A DNA stretch of 64,000 nucleotides from JBBQZP01 sp038207585 (GCA_038207585.1 JBBQZP010000011.1:40498-104497); one strand, 5' to 3'; counted from the stretch's first letter, positions 54,069 through 62,726 are shown. Notes: generated by a model not told the origin, from the sequence alone. A program made the numbers and translations.

Positions 54069-55256
54069 TCAGCGGCCATTCGGTTGGCGTGGTGCCGGGT
54101 TGGGCAGGCCAAGCACCGGGGCAAATCTCCAGACGAACAACCCAAAGCCAAGTGCCCATAGTGTTGCCGCAACCCACAGCCCCAAGGGCAGCGGGAGCGT
54201 CACCCGCACAACCGCCGCCAAGGCCACGCATGTAAAGGCCAGCGTCAATGCACGACCCGCCTCCAGCGCGCGCCCGGTATGCCCCAAAGAGGCCCGCATC
54301 ATCACCGCAAGCGTCATGCCGCCAAACCCGCCGATGCCCAGCAGATGAAACCCGGTGGCGGCAGGCACCACCCCAAGCGCCGCCAGTCCCAGTGCGACCA
54401 ATCCCGCCGGAATGAAGCCAAAGGCCACGTGCAGCATCGCCACCAAGGGAGACGTCCAGACCCGCCACCCGCGCCAGCGCGCCATGCGCACCCCCTGCCC
54501 TACACCGGTCAGCACCAGCAACACCCCGGTCAGCGGTGACACCGGCCAGATGACCCAGACCAGCAGGCCAAGCAGCGTGGCCCCAAGGCTGGCCGCGTCG
54601 AAGCGCCCGAAAGGCTCCGGCAGCGCGCCCGGATCAGGCGACCGCCTGGCCAGCCAGTTGCGTGTAAAGCTGGGGATGATCCGCCCCCCGATCAGCCCGA
54701 TCAACATCACGACCATCGCAAAGCCCAAACGCCGCCCGACATCGGCGCTGCCTGCCGTCATCGCCTCGATGTGGAAAACCACGTTTGCAGTCAGATACAG
54801 CAGCACGGGTGCAACCACTTTCAGATTGCTGAAATTCCGCCCCGCCACGATTTCAACAGTGATCATCCCCCCGATTGCCAGCATGAAAGCACAGTCAATC
54901 AGCATCACGCCAACCGGCCCGAAAGCGAACACCCCAGCCACTGCCAGTCGCCCAGCCAACCACAAAGCCGTCAGCACCATCAAGGGCCAGCCGCGTGTTG
55001 GCATGCGCCCGGTCCAGTTCGGGATCGCCGTGAACAAGAACCCGGCGATCACCGCAGAGGTATATCCAAACAACATCTCATGGATGTGCCAGTCCAGCGC
55101 GGAAAACGGGCCATTCAACACCACATCGCCAGACCAGACCATCAACCACAATGGCACCACCAGTGCCGCGAAAGCACCCGCCACAAGGAAAAGCGGCCGA
55201 AAGCCGTAACTGAAAAGCGCAGGCCCTGCATAGGGCGGTCGGGATGGTTTGGCCAT
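54069..55256 (-). CDS. nnrS: NnrS family haem/copper membrane protein
   Basis: A 395-residue integral membrane protein with about 12 predicted helices. Conserved features include YGFRPLFLVAGAFAALVVPLWL, WHIHEMLFGYTSAVIAGFLFTAIPNWTG, FHIEAM and FHLLGIGGFGGMTLAVM, with the family His residues. NnrS proteins protect cells against nitrosative stress and belong to NnrR regulons. It is probably cotranscribed with the DUF1858 gene that ends 55 bases upstream. Confidence 0.92.
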   Translation of the reverse strand: MAKPSRPPYAGPALFSYGFRPLFLVAGAFAALVVPLWLMVWSGDVVLNGPFSALDWHIHEMLFGYTSAVIAGFLFTAIPNWTGRMPTRGWPLMVLTALWLAGRLAVAGVFAFGPVGVMLIDCAFMLAIGGMITVEIVAGRNFSNLKVVAPVLLYLTANVVFHIEAMTAGSADVGRRLGFAMVVMLIGLIGGRIIPSFTRNWLARRSPDPGALPEPFGRFDAASLGATLLGLLVWVIWPVSPLTGVLLVLTGVGQGVRMARWRGWRVWTSPLVAMLHVAFGFIPAGLVALGLAALGVVPAATGFHLLGIGGFGGMTLAVMMRASLGHTGRALEAGRALTLAFTCVALAAVVRVTLPLPLGLWVAATLWALGFGLFVWRFAPVLGLPNPAPRQPNGR

Positions 55257-55311
55257 TATTCATACCTTTGTTTTGGAGCGCCTGCGCACTGCAGCAATGG
55301 CCGCAGCCCCG

Positions 55312-55521
55312 TCATGCGAAAAGTGCCGCCTGCAATTCGGTACGGAACAACGCCTCGTTCAGCCCATATTCCGCACAGGCGTCTATCACTGTGTGAAACG
55401 GCGCAATCGGGCAGCCAACGCAAAGCATCCGATGCGCCATAAAAACGCGCGCAGTCGCCGGCCAATGACGAAACATCACTCCCAGCGGCAGATCGGGGTC
55501 GTCCATCCTTGGGCCGAACAT
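55312..55521 (-). CDS. DUF1858 domain small protein
   Basis: A 69-residue protein. LPLGVMFRHWPATARVFMAHRMLCVGCPIAPFHTVIDACAEYGL matches the DUF1858 domain, with the Cys-x-x-Cys pair (CVGC). DUF1858 also forms the N-terminus of the di-iron repair protein ScdA/RIC, so a role in metal-centre or nitrosative-stress repair is plausible. The start MFGPRMDDPD at 55521 follows GGAGG. NnrR-type and FNR boxes lie upstream at 55584-55597 and 55629-55642. Confidence 0.85.
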   Translation of the reverse strand: MFGPRMDDPDLPLGVMFRHWPATARVFMAHRMLCVGCPIAPFHTVIDACAEYGLNEALFRTELQAALFA

Positions 55522-55583
55522 GATGCCTCCGGCTTGGCTAAAGTGCCGTTCTGGAAATTTGCCTGCCCTGTCAGCCTGCGTCG

Positions 55584-55597
55584 TTGCGCTGGAACAA
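55584..55597. promoter_or_regulatory. NnrR-type box between DUF1858-nnrS and the nor scar
   Basis: TTGCGCTGGAACAA (TTGCG-N4-AACAA) is centred about 70 bases before the DUF1858 start, which allows a -41.5 position. It also lies about 69 bases before the norC remnant start, so it could once have served both directions. Confidence 0.7.
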
Positions 55598-55628
55598 CGT
55601 CCACCCGCGCTTGCCTGCATAAAACCGC

Positions 55629-55642
55629 TTGATCCGCATCAA
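55629..55642. promoter_or_regulatory. Exact FNR consensus box TTGAT-N4-ATCAA
   Basis: TTGATCCGCATCAA matches the FNR/FnrL consensus at all ten positions. It lies about 18 bases before the norC remnant start and about 115 bases from the DUF1858 start. Confidence 0.75.
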
Positions 55643-55659
55643 TTCCTTCGACCGACCCT

Positions 55660-55940
55660 GTGTCGAGATACTCACGAAATCACGGGCCGGGAACATCGTT
55701 TACGGTGGATCACTGTTCTTCATCGTCGTGTTCGTGGCCCTGACCATCCATTCCCACCGCTATGTGGTGAATATCTAGACCGCGGGAATGCCGCTGTCGC
55801 CCGAGGTGGTCCTGGGCAATATGTGTGTGAACGCCTCAGTTGCATCAACTGTCACAGCCTGCATGGCGACGGCGCCTATTTCGCCCCCAAACTGGGCAAT
55901 GTGATGAATGGAACCACCGCGCCCGCGCTTACAAGCAAGA
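55660..55940 (+). pseudogene. norC: Nitric oxide reductase cytochrome c subunit, 5' remnant
   Basis: The remnant reads EILTKSRAGNIVYGGSLFFI and HSHRYVVNI, the membrane anchor of NorC. A base is missing just after the presumed start (GTGTCGAG instead of a Ser-Glu codon pair). An in-frame TAG follows YVVNI, the frame changes before VCERLSCINCHSLHGDGAYFAP, and the CxxCH haem motif (CINCH) is still present. The text ends after KLGNVMN, and the last 60 or so residues of NorC are missing. The next recognisable text is from norD. Confidence 0.85.
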
Positions 55941-55994
55941 CCACACCCGCGTGCTCTAGCCGGACCCCACCCTCGGCCCGCGGGCTGCTTCTCT

Positions 55995-56244
55995 AGTTCT
56001 GAAGGACGGCAAGCCCAACAATCTGGACCATTACAAGGGCACGCAGGGCATCGAAGACAGCCAGATGGCCGTGCGCGACGCCCGCAACACAGGTCACACT
56101 ATCCTCGGCGTGATCGTATTTGCCGACGGGCAGGACTGGTTCGCCCGTATCTTCGGACGCGCCGGGTTTACCTTGTTGCCCGACCCTGCCTGGCTTGGCC
56201 ACGCCCTGCCCGATATCTATCGTTCCCGGATCGAGGTGACCTGA
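55995..56244 (+). pseudogene. norD: NorD C-terminal remnant (VWA-domain accessory protein)
   Basis: About 80 residues are readable without a start: VLKDGKPNNLDHYKGTQGIE, DSQMAVRDARNTGHTILGVI, ADGQDWFARIFGRAGFTLLP and a LPDIYRSRIEVT end with a normal stop. This is the end of the von Willebrand A domain of NorD (DGKPNDLDHYEG... type). It directly follows the norC remnant, so norB, norQ and most of norD are deleted (inferred from the usual norCBQD order). Confidence 0.82.
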
Positions 56245-56616
56245 CATGCGCCTGCGCCTTATTCTGTTCCCCGTCCTTTCACCCGCTCCAGTCATGGCCG
56301 AAGCCTTGCGGCGATTGAAGGCAACCGCCGTAAGGCCAATGGATTGTCAGAGATCCTCGGCGCTTGAGCGCCTTGTTATACTCGCGCCAGTTCTGCGTTT
56401 TGTAGGTCGGTATGTTCGGTCTGCTCATTAATCGATGCTATCACCTTGTAATCATTAAATGAATCCCTGAATGGATTCGTGCAACAGAGCCGCTTTGGTC
56501 GCGTAAAAGGGCCAGAACGAAAACGACGCGCCGCATAAAGTCCGCGTAAAATTTTGGGGCTATCTGCGTCGAAAATGGATCATCCAGCGATTGAACACTT
56601 AGGAGTGGTCAATAGC
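56245..56616. other. Deletion-scar region with truncated signal-peptide reading frame and IS-end-like sequence
   Basis: Just after the norD stop a frame begins MRLRLILFPVLSPAPVMAEA, a plausible signal peptide, but it loses similarity after about 25 residues and stops at 56429. GGATTCGTGCAACAGAGCC (56473-56491), read on the minus strand, resembles the terminal inverted repeats of IS5-family elements (GGCTxTGTTGCAC). No transposase remains. Confidence 0.55.
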
Positions 56617-57687
56617 TCAAAGCGCAACAATATGATTGTCCCAGGCTCGCCGCGTCTTGGCCAGAACTGTAAGCTTCTGATCCTGAAGTGCCAGAACACC
56701 TCCCGATCCATCAGACACGATCATCCCAGTCGCCGCCACGGCCAGCCCGCAAAGGTCGGGGCGATGCAAGCTGCAGACAAAGCCTGTCTCGGTGTCAAAC
56801 ACCTGGACCAACCCGCCTTTGGGCGAGGAAATCGCAACCTGCGCACCCGTGTCGTCAAAGGCGATGGACCCGGCATAGCCATGCATCAAGGCGTGATCGC
56901 CCATCGGCGCGCGCAGCGTGGTCGCGGGTGCACCGCGCTGATGCAGGCCCAACAGGGCAGCGTCCTCGCCGCCCTCGCCCTGCCATTGCATCGCAAACGC
57001 CACCAGACCATCAGCCCGCGCTGCCAGATGGCGGATAGAATTGCGCCGCAGATCGGCGGGCAATTGCACAAAGTCCAACAACGCGCCCGTGTCCGACAGA
57101 TAGGCCAGCGAGGGCTGCATGGTGTCTATGTTGCGGGTCTCATCCTCGGTGGCCAGATCGGTTACAAGGCCACCATTCGCCACCACCAGATCATCGCGAC
57201 CCGGCAGACGCAGAATTTCATGCGGACCAAGCCCGCCACTGGCGACCTGCCCGATACGTTTCCACCCTTCGCGCGCCCAGATGCCGATCACGCCTTCACT
57301 GGTTTGTGCTACATTCTCAACGGTATAAAGCACGGAGCCGTCGCGTGAAAACGTGCCGTGGCCGTTGAAATACTGCCCTTCTGGCGGGGCAAGCCGCGCA
57401 AGGGTTTCGCCGGTCACACAATCCAGCACCAGCGCAAAATCGCCCGGTCGGCGCGCAAAGGCTACGGCTTCGGGGCGTGTCGGATGGCCAGCACCCGCGT
57501 GACCGCGGGCGGCCAGCACCACACGAAAGGCATCTGAACCGTCCGCCCGCAGGCCATAAAGAGAAAAGCTGCCATCGGGCTCGCGCGCGGCCGCCAGAAA
57601 GCTGGGATTGCCCGCGTCAGCCCAACTTAAGGTCGGCACAGTGGTTGCGGCGAAAAGTGAGGCGATAAAGCCTCGACGGGTGGCCAT
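56617..57687 (-). CDS. DUF1513 domain protein, periplasmic (imelysin-cluster type)
   Basis: A 356-residue protein with a Tat-like signal (MATRRGFIASLFAATTVPTL). The body looks like a beta-propeller with repeated short blades, as in DUF1513 proteins (GHGTFSRDGSVLYTVEN, GLGPHEILRLPGRDDLVVANGG, VAISSPKGGLVQVFD). DUF1513 genes travel with imelysin and di-haem oxidoreductase genes in iron-related clusters; the function is unknown. The start at 57687 is chosen for the signal peptide; an in-frame ATG lies four codons earlier. Confidence 0.85.
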   Translation of the reverse strand: MATRRGFIASLFAATTVPTLSWADAGNPSFLAAAREPDGSFSLYGLRADGSDAFRVVLAARGHAGAGHPTRPEAVAFARRPGDFALVLDCVTGETLARLAPPEGQYFNGHGTFSRDGSVLYTVENVAQTSEGVIGIWAREGWKRIGQVASGGLGPHEILRLPGRDDLVVANGGLVTDLATEDETRNIDTMQPSLAYLSDTGALLDFVQLPADLRRNSIRHLAARADGLVAFAMQWQGEGGEDAALLGLHQRGAPATTLRAPMGDHALMHGYAGSIAFDDTGAQVAISSPKGGLVQVFDTETGFVCSLHRPDLCGLAVAATGMIVSDGSGGVLALQDQKLTVLAKTRRAWDNHIVAL

Positions 57688-57688
57688 G

Positions 57689-58678
57689 TCAGTCACCATC
57701 CATTGCGTTAAATCCCACGCCGATACTCAGCCTCACGCCCAAATCGGCCATAACCGCGTCTCGCGCCATGCGCACAGCACTTTGCAGTTCTGCAAGCCGG
57801 AACTGGCCTGACGAGGTTTCCACATCGGCAAACACCGGGTCCTTGATCTTGTCAACCGCAAACTCGACATAGGCCAGACGGTCAAACATTTCGCTTTGAT
57901 CGACCCCGGCCAGAGCCTCTGCCAGTTTGGTTACCGCTGTCACCGCCAGTTCAACATTGCGCAAGGATCGCCCCGAAAGCCGCGCCTCGGCCCGGTTCGG
58001 GCGCGGGCGATCATCGCCCAGAACCCGCCCGATGCGGACATCGGAAATGAACTCCAACTCCGTCAGCGCGGCGGTGAACAACTGCTGGATCACCTCGTCG
58101 GGGGCCAGAAATCGGCTGTTGCCCCGGTCGCCCGCCGTGCGCATCAAAACCGAGAAATCGCGCTGCCACTGCCCATTCACCGCAGCGGCGGTTTGGGCAA
58201 GATCGGCGGCAATCGTTTGGCTCAAAACGCAGCCCGGATCATCCGCGCCGTAGCCGTTGAAGGCAGGATCATAAAGCATTGCCTCTAACGCAAACAATCC
58301 GCGTGCGGCAATTGAGGTTTCGGCAAAATCCGTGCCCTGCGGGATAGGCCCGGCCAGCAAGGCGCGCAAAGCCTTGGGCGTCGCTGCTTTCAGATCGGGC
58401 CAGAAGGCGATTGCAAGACCCTGACCGTTGGTTTCCAGTGGACCGGCGCGATAGGTTTCCACGGCGACCCAAGTGTCAAAGGCGCTGTTGAAGGCCGTCC
58501 GCAAAGCCGGACTTTTGGCGCGACAATCGGTTTGTGCGGCGTCAGACAGGGCTTGGGTGCTTTGTTCCAACGCGGCAAAGCCGGGCAGGATCAACCCATC
58601 CAGCGTGCGCGCGACAGTTGCAGACTCCGCCTGTGCGATGGTGGGCAGCAGACATAAGGCAAGGATCAGACGCATCAT
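57689..58678 (-). CDS. Imelysin family periplasmic protein (second copy)
   Basis: A 329-residue protein with signal peptide MRLILALCLLPTIAQAES. It is a helical imelysin/peptidase-M75 fold: FDTWVAVETYRAGPLETNGQG is the conserved Trp region, and RGLFALEAMLYDP replaces the usual GxHxxE motif, so the putative metal-binding His-Glu pair is altered. Imelysins are iron-regulated exported proteins of unclear biochemical role. It overlaps the di-haem gene by 4 bases. Confidence 0.85.
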   Translation of the reverse strand: MMRLILALCLLPTIAQAESATVARTLDGLILPGFAALEQSTQALSDAAQTDCRAKSPALRTAFNSAFDTWVAVETYRAGPLETNGQGLAIAFWPDLKAATPKALRALLAGPIPQGTDFAETSIAARGLFALEAMLYDPAFNGYGADDPGCVLSQTIAADLAQTAAAVNGQWQRDFSVLMRTAGDRGNSRFLAPDEVIQQLFTAALTELEFISDVRIGRVLGDDRPRPNRAEARLSGRSLRNVELAVTAVTKLAEALAGVDQSEMFDRLAYVEFAVDKIKDPVFADVETSSGQFRLAELQSAVRMARDAVMADLGVRLSIGVGFNAMDGD

Positions 58679-60198
58679 AGTGACTCCAGATAGCGGATCA
58701 GGGCGGCACGGTCGGTGGGCGGCAGGTTTGTCACATGTTCACGCGCGGTTTGTGCTTCACCACCATGCCACAAGATTGCTTCAAGCAGAGTGCGCGCGCG
58801 GCCGTCGTGCAGATAGAACCCAACGCCGCCAACGGTTTCGGTCAGCCCGATGCCCCAAAGCGGCGGTGTGCGCCATTCGCTGCCAGAGGCACGGCCCTCT
58901 GGGCGGTGATCGGCCAACCCCTCGCCCATGTCGTGCAGCAAAAGATCGGTGAAGGGCCAGATCAGTTGAAAGCTCTGCGCGCCTTTGGTGGTCAGGCGCG
59001 AGGTCACGAATTTCGGTGTATGGCATGACGCGCACCCGGCATCATAGAACTGCACCTTGCCCGCCAGAACCTGTGGATCGGCAAGGTCGCGCCGCGCAGG
59101 CACGCCGAGGTTTTGCGAATAGAAGGTGACCAGATCCATGGCTTGGGCGGAAACCTCTAACCCATCGTCATTGCCGGTGCTGCCGTCGGGCGCGCTGCGG
59201 CAATCAGGTTGTGCTGCGGTGCAGTCGCCCCAAGGATCAGGGTGAAGTGAGGTGGACAACCCCATATCACCGGAAAACGCCGCCGCCGATTGCTCGCGCA
59301 CGGTCGGTTGCCCCGCCTTCCAGCCAAAGCGGCCCAGCATCGGTTTGCCGAATTCGCCCGACATCACAATACTGGCGCGGCCCGAGATGCCATCGCCATC
59401 TGTGTCATCCTCATCGACATTGGCCAGAATATCGGCGGCAGGAATGGCCTCCAGCAGGCCCAACCCGATCATTTGCGGCGCGACACGCGGCGACACCATC
59501 GCGCCGGAGGCCAGCGGGCCATAGCCCAGATCCTCGGCGGTGTAGGTGGGCGCGCGAAGCAGCGCGACCTCTCCGCCTGCCAGCGCTATTTCGATCTCGT
59601 CGTAGTGGATGCCCAAACGGTATTCCGCCTTTTGGCCCGCCGTGGCAAAGTCTTGCAACTGGCCGCCATAAACCGGGTCCGGCAGCGTCGAAAGAAAGCC
59701 TTCGATCTCGGATTTCAGCGCCGATGGGTCTGGAATGGACACCCGCAGGAACATCGATACAGCGCTGTCCTTGGCGTCCGCTGGCGGATGGCCGCGCCCG
59801 TCTTTCAGGTGGCAATTCTGGCAACCGCGCGCATTATAAAGCGGCCCAAGGCCATCGGAGGCCAAGGTTGAGGCGGGGGCTGACACCCACAGTTTGGTGA
59901 ACAAGCCGTTGCCAAGGTTGAAATCGGACACCTCGGCGTTGGTCAGGTTGGCTGACGGCGTCGAAAACGCATCGGTGGTCGCTCGGGCGCGCACGGTGGC
60001 CGCCCCGCCGGGTTTGTCCTCGAACTTCTCCGGGTGGATGAAATCTGTGGGCGGCGCGGTCACGGCCGCAATACGCGCGACCTCTGCTGGGGTGCGCGGC
60101 ACGACCGAAAGCTGAAGATCCTCAACCGATTGTGCCGCCATAGGCGCGGCAATCCCAGCCCAAAGGGCCAAGCCTGCCAGCATCATCTTGGGTGTCAT
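58675..60198 (-). CDS. Di-haem oxidoreductase family protein (DUF1111, thiol-oxidoreductase-like)
   Basis: A 507-residue periplasmic protein with signal peptide MLAGLALWAGIAAPMAAQS. Two c-type haem motifs are visible: ARGCQNCHLKDGRGH near residue 128 and GCASCHTPKF near residue 395. DTDGDGISG is a likely calcium loop. The family resembles MauG/CCP di-haem peroxidases and is a usual partner of imelysin genes. A role in periplasmic iron oxidation or release is inferred from context. It is coupled to the imelysin gene. Confidence 0.88.
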   Translation of the reverse strand: MTPKMMLAGLALWAGIAAPMAAQSVEDLQLSVVPRTPAEVARIAAVTAPPTDFIHPEKFEDKPGGAATVRARATTDAFSTPSANLTNAEVSDFNLGNGLFTKLWVSAPASTLASDGLGPLYNARGCQNCHLKDGRGHPPADAKDSAVSMFLRVSIPDPSALKSEIEGFLSTLPDPVYGGQLQDFATAGQKAEYRLGIHYDEIEIALAGGEVALLRAPTYTAEDLGYGPLASGAMVSPRVAPQMIGLGLLEAIPAADILANVDEDDTDGDGISGRASIVMSGEFGKPMLGRFGWKAGQPTVREQSAAAFSGDMGLSTSLHPDPWGDCTAAQPDCRSAPDGSTGNDDGLEVSAQAMDLVTFYSQNLGVPARRDLADPQVLAGKVQFYDAGCASCHTPKFVTSRLTTKGAQSFQLIWPFTDLLLHDMGEGLADHRPEGRASGSEWRTPPLWGIGLTETVGGVGFYLHDGRARTLLEAILWHGGEAQTAREHVTNLPPTDRAALIRYLESL

Positions 60199-60211
60199 CG
60201 AATTGACTTTC

Positions 60212-60700
60212 TCAGCTTTCCTGCGCGCTTGCCGGTTTGGCGTTCAGCAGGCCGTATCGTTCTTCGCCAAGGCTGTCATAGAGCGAAATCTGGGTCTCCA
60301 GAAAGTCGATATGGCCTTCCTCATCCGAGATCAGCGCCTCAAACAGCGATTTCGTGGTGAAATCGGCCACGCTTTCGCAATGCGCCCTGGCCTGAATGTA
60401 AAGCGCGCGTGCGTCATTCTCGGCGGCCAGATCGCATTCCAGCGTTTCGCGCAGAGTCTGGCCGATGCGCAGCGAGTCCAGCTTTTGCAGGTTTGGATGC
60501 CCCTCCAGAAAGATGATCCGCGCGATCAGGCGATCAGCGTGCTGCATCTCTTCGATGCTTTCGGCGCGGGATTTGTCGGCCAGATGGCCAAAGCCCCAAT
60601 CCTCTTGCAGGCGGTAATGCAACCAATACTGGCTGACAGCCGTAAGTTCGCTGCGCAAGGCGGCGTTGAGAAATTCGATAACTTTCGTGTCACCCTTCAT
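60212..60700 (-). CDS. bfr: Bacterioferritin
   Basis: A 162-residue four-helix-bundle ferritin. Di-iron ligands: Glu in LRSELTAVSQYW (helix A), Glu and His in IEEMQHADRLI (helix B) with the haem-ligand Met between them, Glu in CDLAAENDARALY, and Glu/His in ISDEEGHIDFLE. All are intact. It stores iron in the cytoplasm. The start MKGDTKVIEF at 60700 overlaps the bfd stop by 4 bases. Confidence 0.96.
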   Translation of the reverse strand: MKGDTKVIEFLNAALRSELTAVSQYWLHYRLQEDWGFGHLADKSRAESIEEMQHADRLIARIIFLEGHPNLQKLDSLRIGQTLRETLECDLAAENDARALYIQARAHCESVADFTTKSLFEALISDEEGHIDFLETQISLYDSLGEERYGLLNAKPASAQES

Positions 60701-60942
60701 GGTGTCTTTCCCTGTGCGGTTGCGCGCCTGAGGCTGCGCAGGTTCATGGGTACTTCCAAGGTATCGCAGGCGGTCATTGTATCCAGAAACAACGGCATAC
60801 AGCCGCCGCAATCCGCGCGTTTTCCCAGCGCGCGGTAAATTTTACCCGGTGTGATGATCGTATCAATATCCGCGGCACGCATCCAGTTGATGGCGGCGCG
60901 AATGTCGTGATCCGTTATCGCGTTGCAATGACAGACGATCAT
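60697..60942 (-). CDS. bfd: Bacterioferritin-associated ferredoxin ([2Fe-2S])
   Basis: An 81-residue protein. The cluster ligands are MIVCHCNAI at the N-terminus and ADCGGCMPL near residue 45. Bfd donates electrons to bacterioferritin to release stored iron. It is translationally coupled to bfr. It is longer than typical Bfd (about 64) because of a C-terminal tail. Confidence 0.93.
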   Translation of the reverse strand: MIVCHCNAITDHDIRAAINWMRAADIDTIITPGKIYRALGKRADCGGCMPLFLDTMTACDTLEVPMNLRSLRRATAQGKTP

Positions 60943-60954
60943 CGGGGTTTCCCT

Positions 60955-62217
60955 TTATTGAAACACGGCGTCGGGGTTATCAAGGCTGTCGGACCCCTCA
61001 AACGCCACTGCATCCAGGCCCAGAACCGTCACCACGCGCTCAACGCCTTTGGTTTGTGCCACAAGACCATCAACCAAAGCCATGATCAGCGCCTCGCCCG
61101 CTTTGTTGCCGGGGGCCAGCATCATGTCATAGGCCATGCCCCCCGCTGCGGCATCGACCAGCCCTTGGGCAGCGGCAACAGAGGCGTCCAGATCGGCTTT
61201 GAGCAGGCCATCCACGGCAGGATCGGCCGCCTTCACCAGATCAGACAGCGACGCGCCAGAGGTCACACTGCCGTCCACCCCGGTGTAGCTGCCGAGATAG
61301 ACGTTCCGGATGCCCAAGACATCGTAATAATGGCTGTTCTGGGTGTTGTCGGAAAAGCAGTCATGCTCTTCTTCCGGGTCATTCAGCATAAGTCCCAGCT
61401 TGATCCGCTGTCCCGCCATTTCGCCATAAGACAGACTGCCCATGCCGGTCAGGATGGTGCGAATTCCGGCAGGCTCATCAGCCATCAATGCGGTGCGCGC
61501 GGCCCCATCCGGTTGCCACTGCGCCACCATCCATTCCAGATCGCTGTTCAGCAGATCGGTGGCGGCGGTCAGATACTGGCCGCGCCGGTCGCAGTTGCCA
61601 CCTGTGCAGTCAGCGCCGGTCGCATAATCCGTCCAGGGCCGCTCACCGGCACCCGCATCGGTGCCGTGAAGGTCTTGTCCCCAGAGCAGAAACTCGATCG
61701 CGTGGTAGCCGGTTGCCACGTTTGACTCGACGCCATCGGCCTCTTGCAGCGTGTCCGACAACAGCGCGGGTGTGATGGCCGATGCGTCAATCGCTTTGCC
61801 CGCCAGATCGAACTTCGCAGTGGCGATCACGTTCAGAGCTGCATATTCGTTCTCATCCGTCGCCCCGCCATAGCCAGGGTCCACATAGTCGATCAGCCCT
61901 TCATCCAGTGGCCAGGCGTTCACCTTGCCCTCCCAGTCATCGACAATCGGGTTGCCAAAGCGGAAGGCCTCGGTCTGCATATAAGGGACGCGCGCCGCGA
62001 GATAGGCCGTGCGCGCCGCCAGCAGATTGGCCTCGGAGGGGCTGGCAATCAGCGCCGCAACGGCGGTTTTCAGCGTGGCGGTTGTGGTCAGGCTGTCGCC
62101 ATAGGCCGCAGCGGCAATATTGGCATAGGTGGTCAGAACCTCGGCCTTTTCGGTCGCATAGGCTGGCAGCGGCAGCAAAGGAAGGGCGGCAAAGGCGGCC
62201 CAGAGAGTGCGGGTCAT
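60955..62217 (-). CDS. Imelysin family protein (IrpA-like, first copy)
   Basis: A 420-residue exported protein with signal peptide MTRTLWAAFAALPLLPLPAYA. The imelysin motif GYHAIEFLLWGQDL (GxHxxE) is intact near residue 175, and NPIVDDWEGKVNAWPLDEG matches the conserved Trp region. The length fits IrpA-type imelysins. It precedes bfd by 12 bases. The start MTRT at 62217 is favoured over an in-frame Met six codons upstream because it yields a clean signal peptide. Confidence 0.9.
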   Translation of the reverse strand: MTRTLWAAFAALPLLPLPAYATEKAEVLTTYANIAAAAYGDSLTTTATLKTAVAALIASPSEANLLAARTAYLAARVPYMQTEAFRFGNPIVDDWEGKVNAWPLDEGLIDYVDPGYGGATDENEYAALNVIATAKFDLAGKAIDASAITPALLSDTLQEADGVESNVATGYHAIEFLLWGQDLHGTDAGAGERPWTDYATGADCTGGNCDRRGQYLTAATDLLNSDLEWMVAQWQPDGAARTALMADEPAGIRTILTGMGSLSYGEMAGQRIKLGLMLNDPEEEHDCFSDNTQNSHYYDVLGIRNVYLGSYTGVDGSVTSGASLSDLVKAADPAVDGLLKADLDASVAAAQGLVDAAAGGMAYDMMLAPGNKAGEALIMALVDGLVAQTKGVERVVTVLGLDAVAFEGSDSLDNPDAVFQ

Positions 62218-62240
62218 GGTGGTCCTTTCAGGCATTCAAA

Positions 62241-62726
62241 TCAGTGACGGCGCGGCGCTGCAAAACCAAAACGGCGCGGCAGCGGTGAAAAAATATCGGC
62301 ATAGGCAAGGCCAAGCTGTTCGGCCAAAACAATCGTTCGAGGCACGGCAGGACCCGCGATCAGGGTCAGAGCAAACAAGGTCGCATCCTCGGCATCGCCA
62401 CTGGCGGCAGCTGCAACCATCTGCGCAAAGGCGGATTCGTCGCCGCCAAGGCAGGTGCAGCCGTCGGCGTGGTGCATCAAGGGGCGGCGCGCTTGGCACA
62501 GCATTAAATGCATCAGATCATCCAGAGCCATGGTCAGGTCAGACCCGTGGGCCGCCCCGAAAACTCTTGCGAAATCAAGGGCTATGGTGGTGCGCGCCGC
62601 CTCGCCTGAACACCACTTGCGCAAGAACAACACCGCCCCGCGTTCCACATCCGGCAGTTCGGCCAGATGCCCAACCGGCGCGCCACCACGGCTTGGATTT
62701 GGCATATCAGGGATGAGGCGGCTCAT
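62241..62726 (-). CDS. Conserved hypothetical protein of the iron cluster
   Basis: A 161-residue protein of unknown family. It has no signal peptide. A short Cys/His cluster, LMHHADGCTCLGGDESAFA, lies near residue 83 and could bind iron or zinc. A hydrophobic segment (DATLFALTLIAGPAVPRTIV) follows. Its start overlaps the hemP stop by 4 bases and the imelysin gene follows after 23 bases, so an iron-regulated role is likely from position only. Confidence 0.7.
   Translation of the reverse strand: MSRLIPDMPNPSRGGAPVGHLAELPDVERGAVLFLRKWCSGEAARTTIALDFARVFGAAHGSDLTMALDDLMHLMLCQARRPLMHHADGCTCLGGDESAFAQMVAAAASGDAEDATLFALTLIAGPAVPRTIVLAEQLGLAYADIFSPLPRRFGFAAPRRH

Noticed and set aside
53422..54468. 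348-codon minus-strand open frame across the NnrR-like gene
   Set aside because: Antisense to a well-supported Crp/Fnr gene and overlaps the nnrS 3' end.
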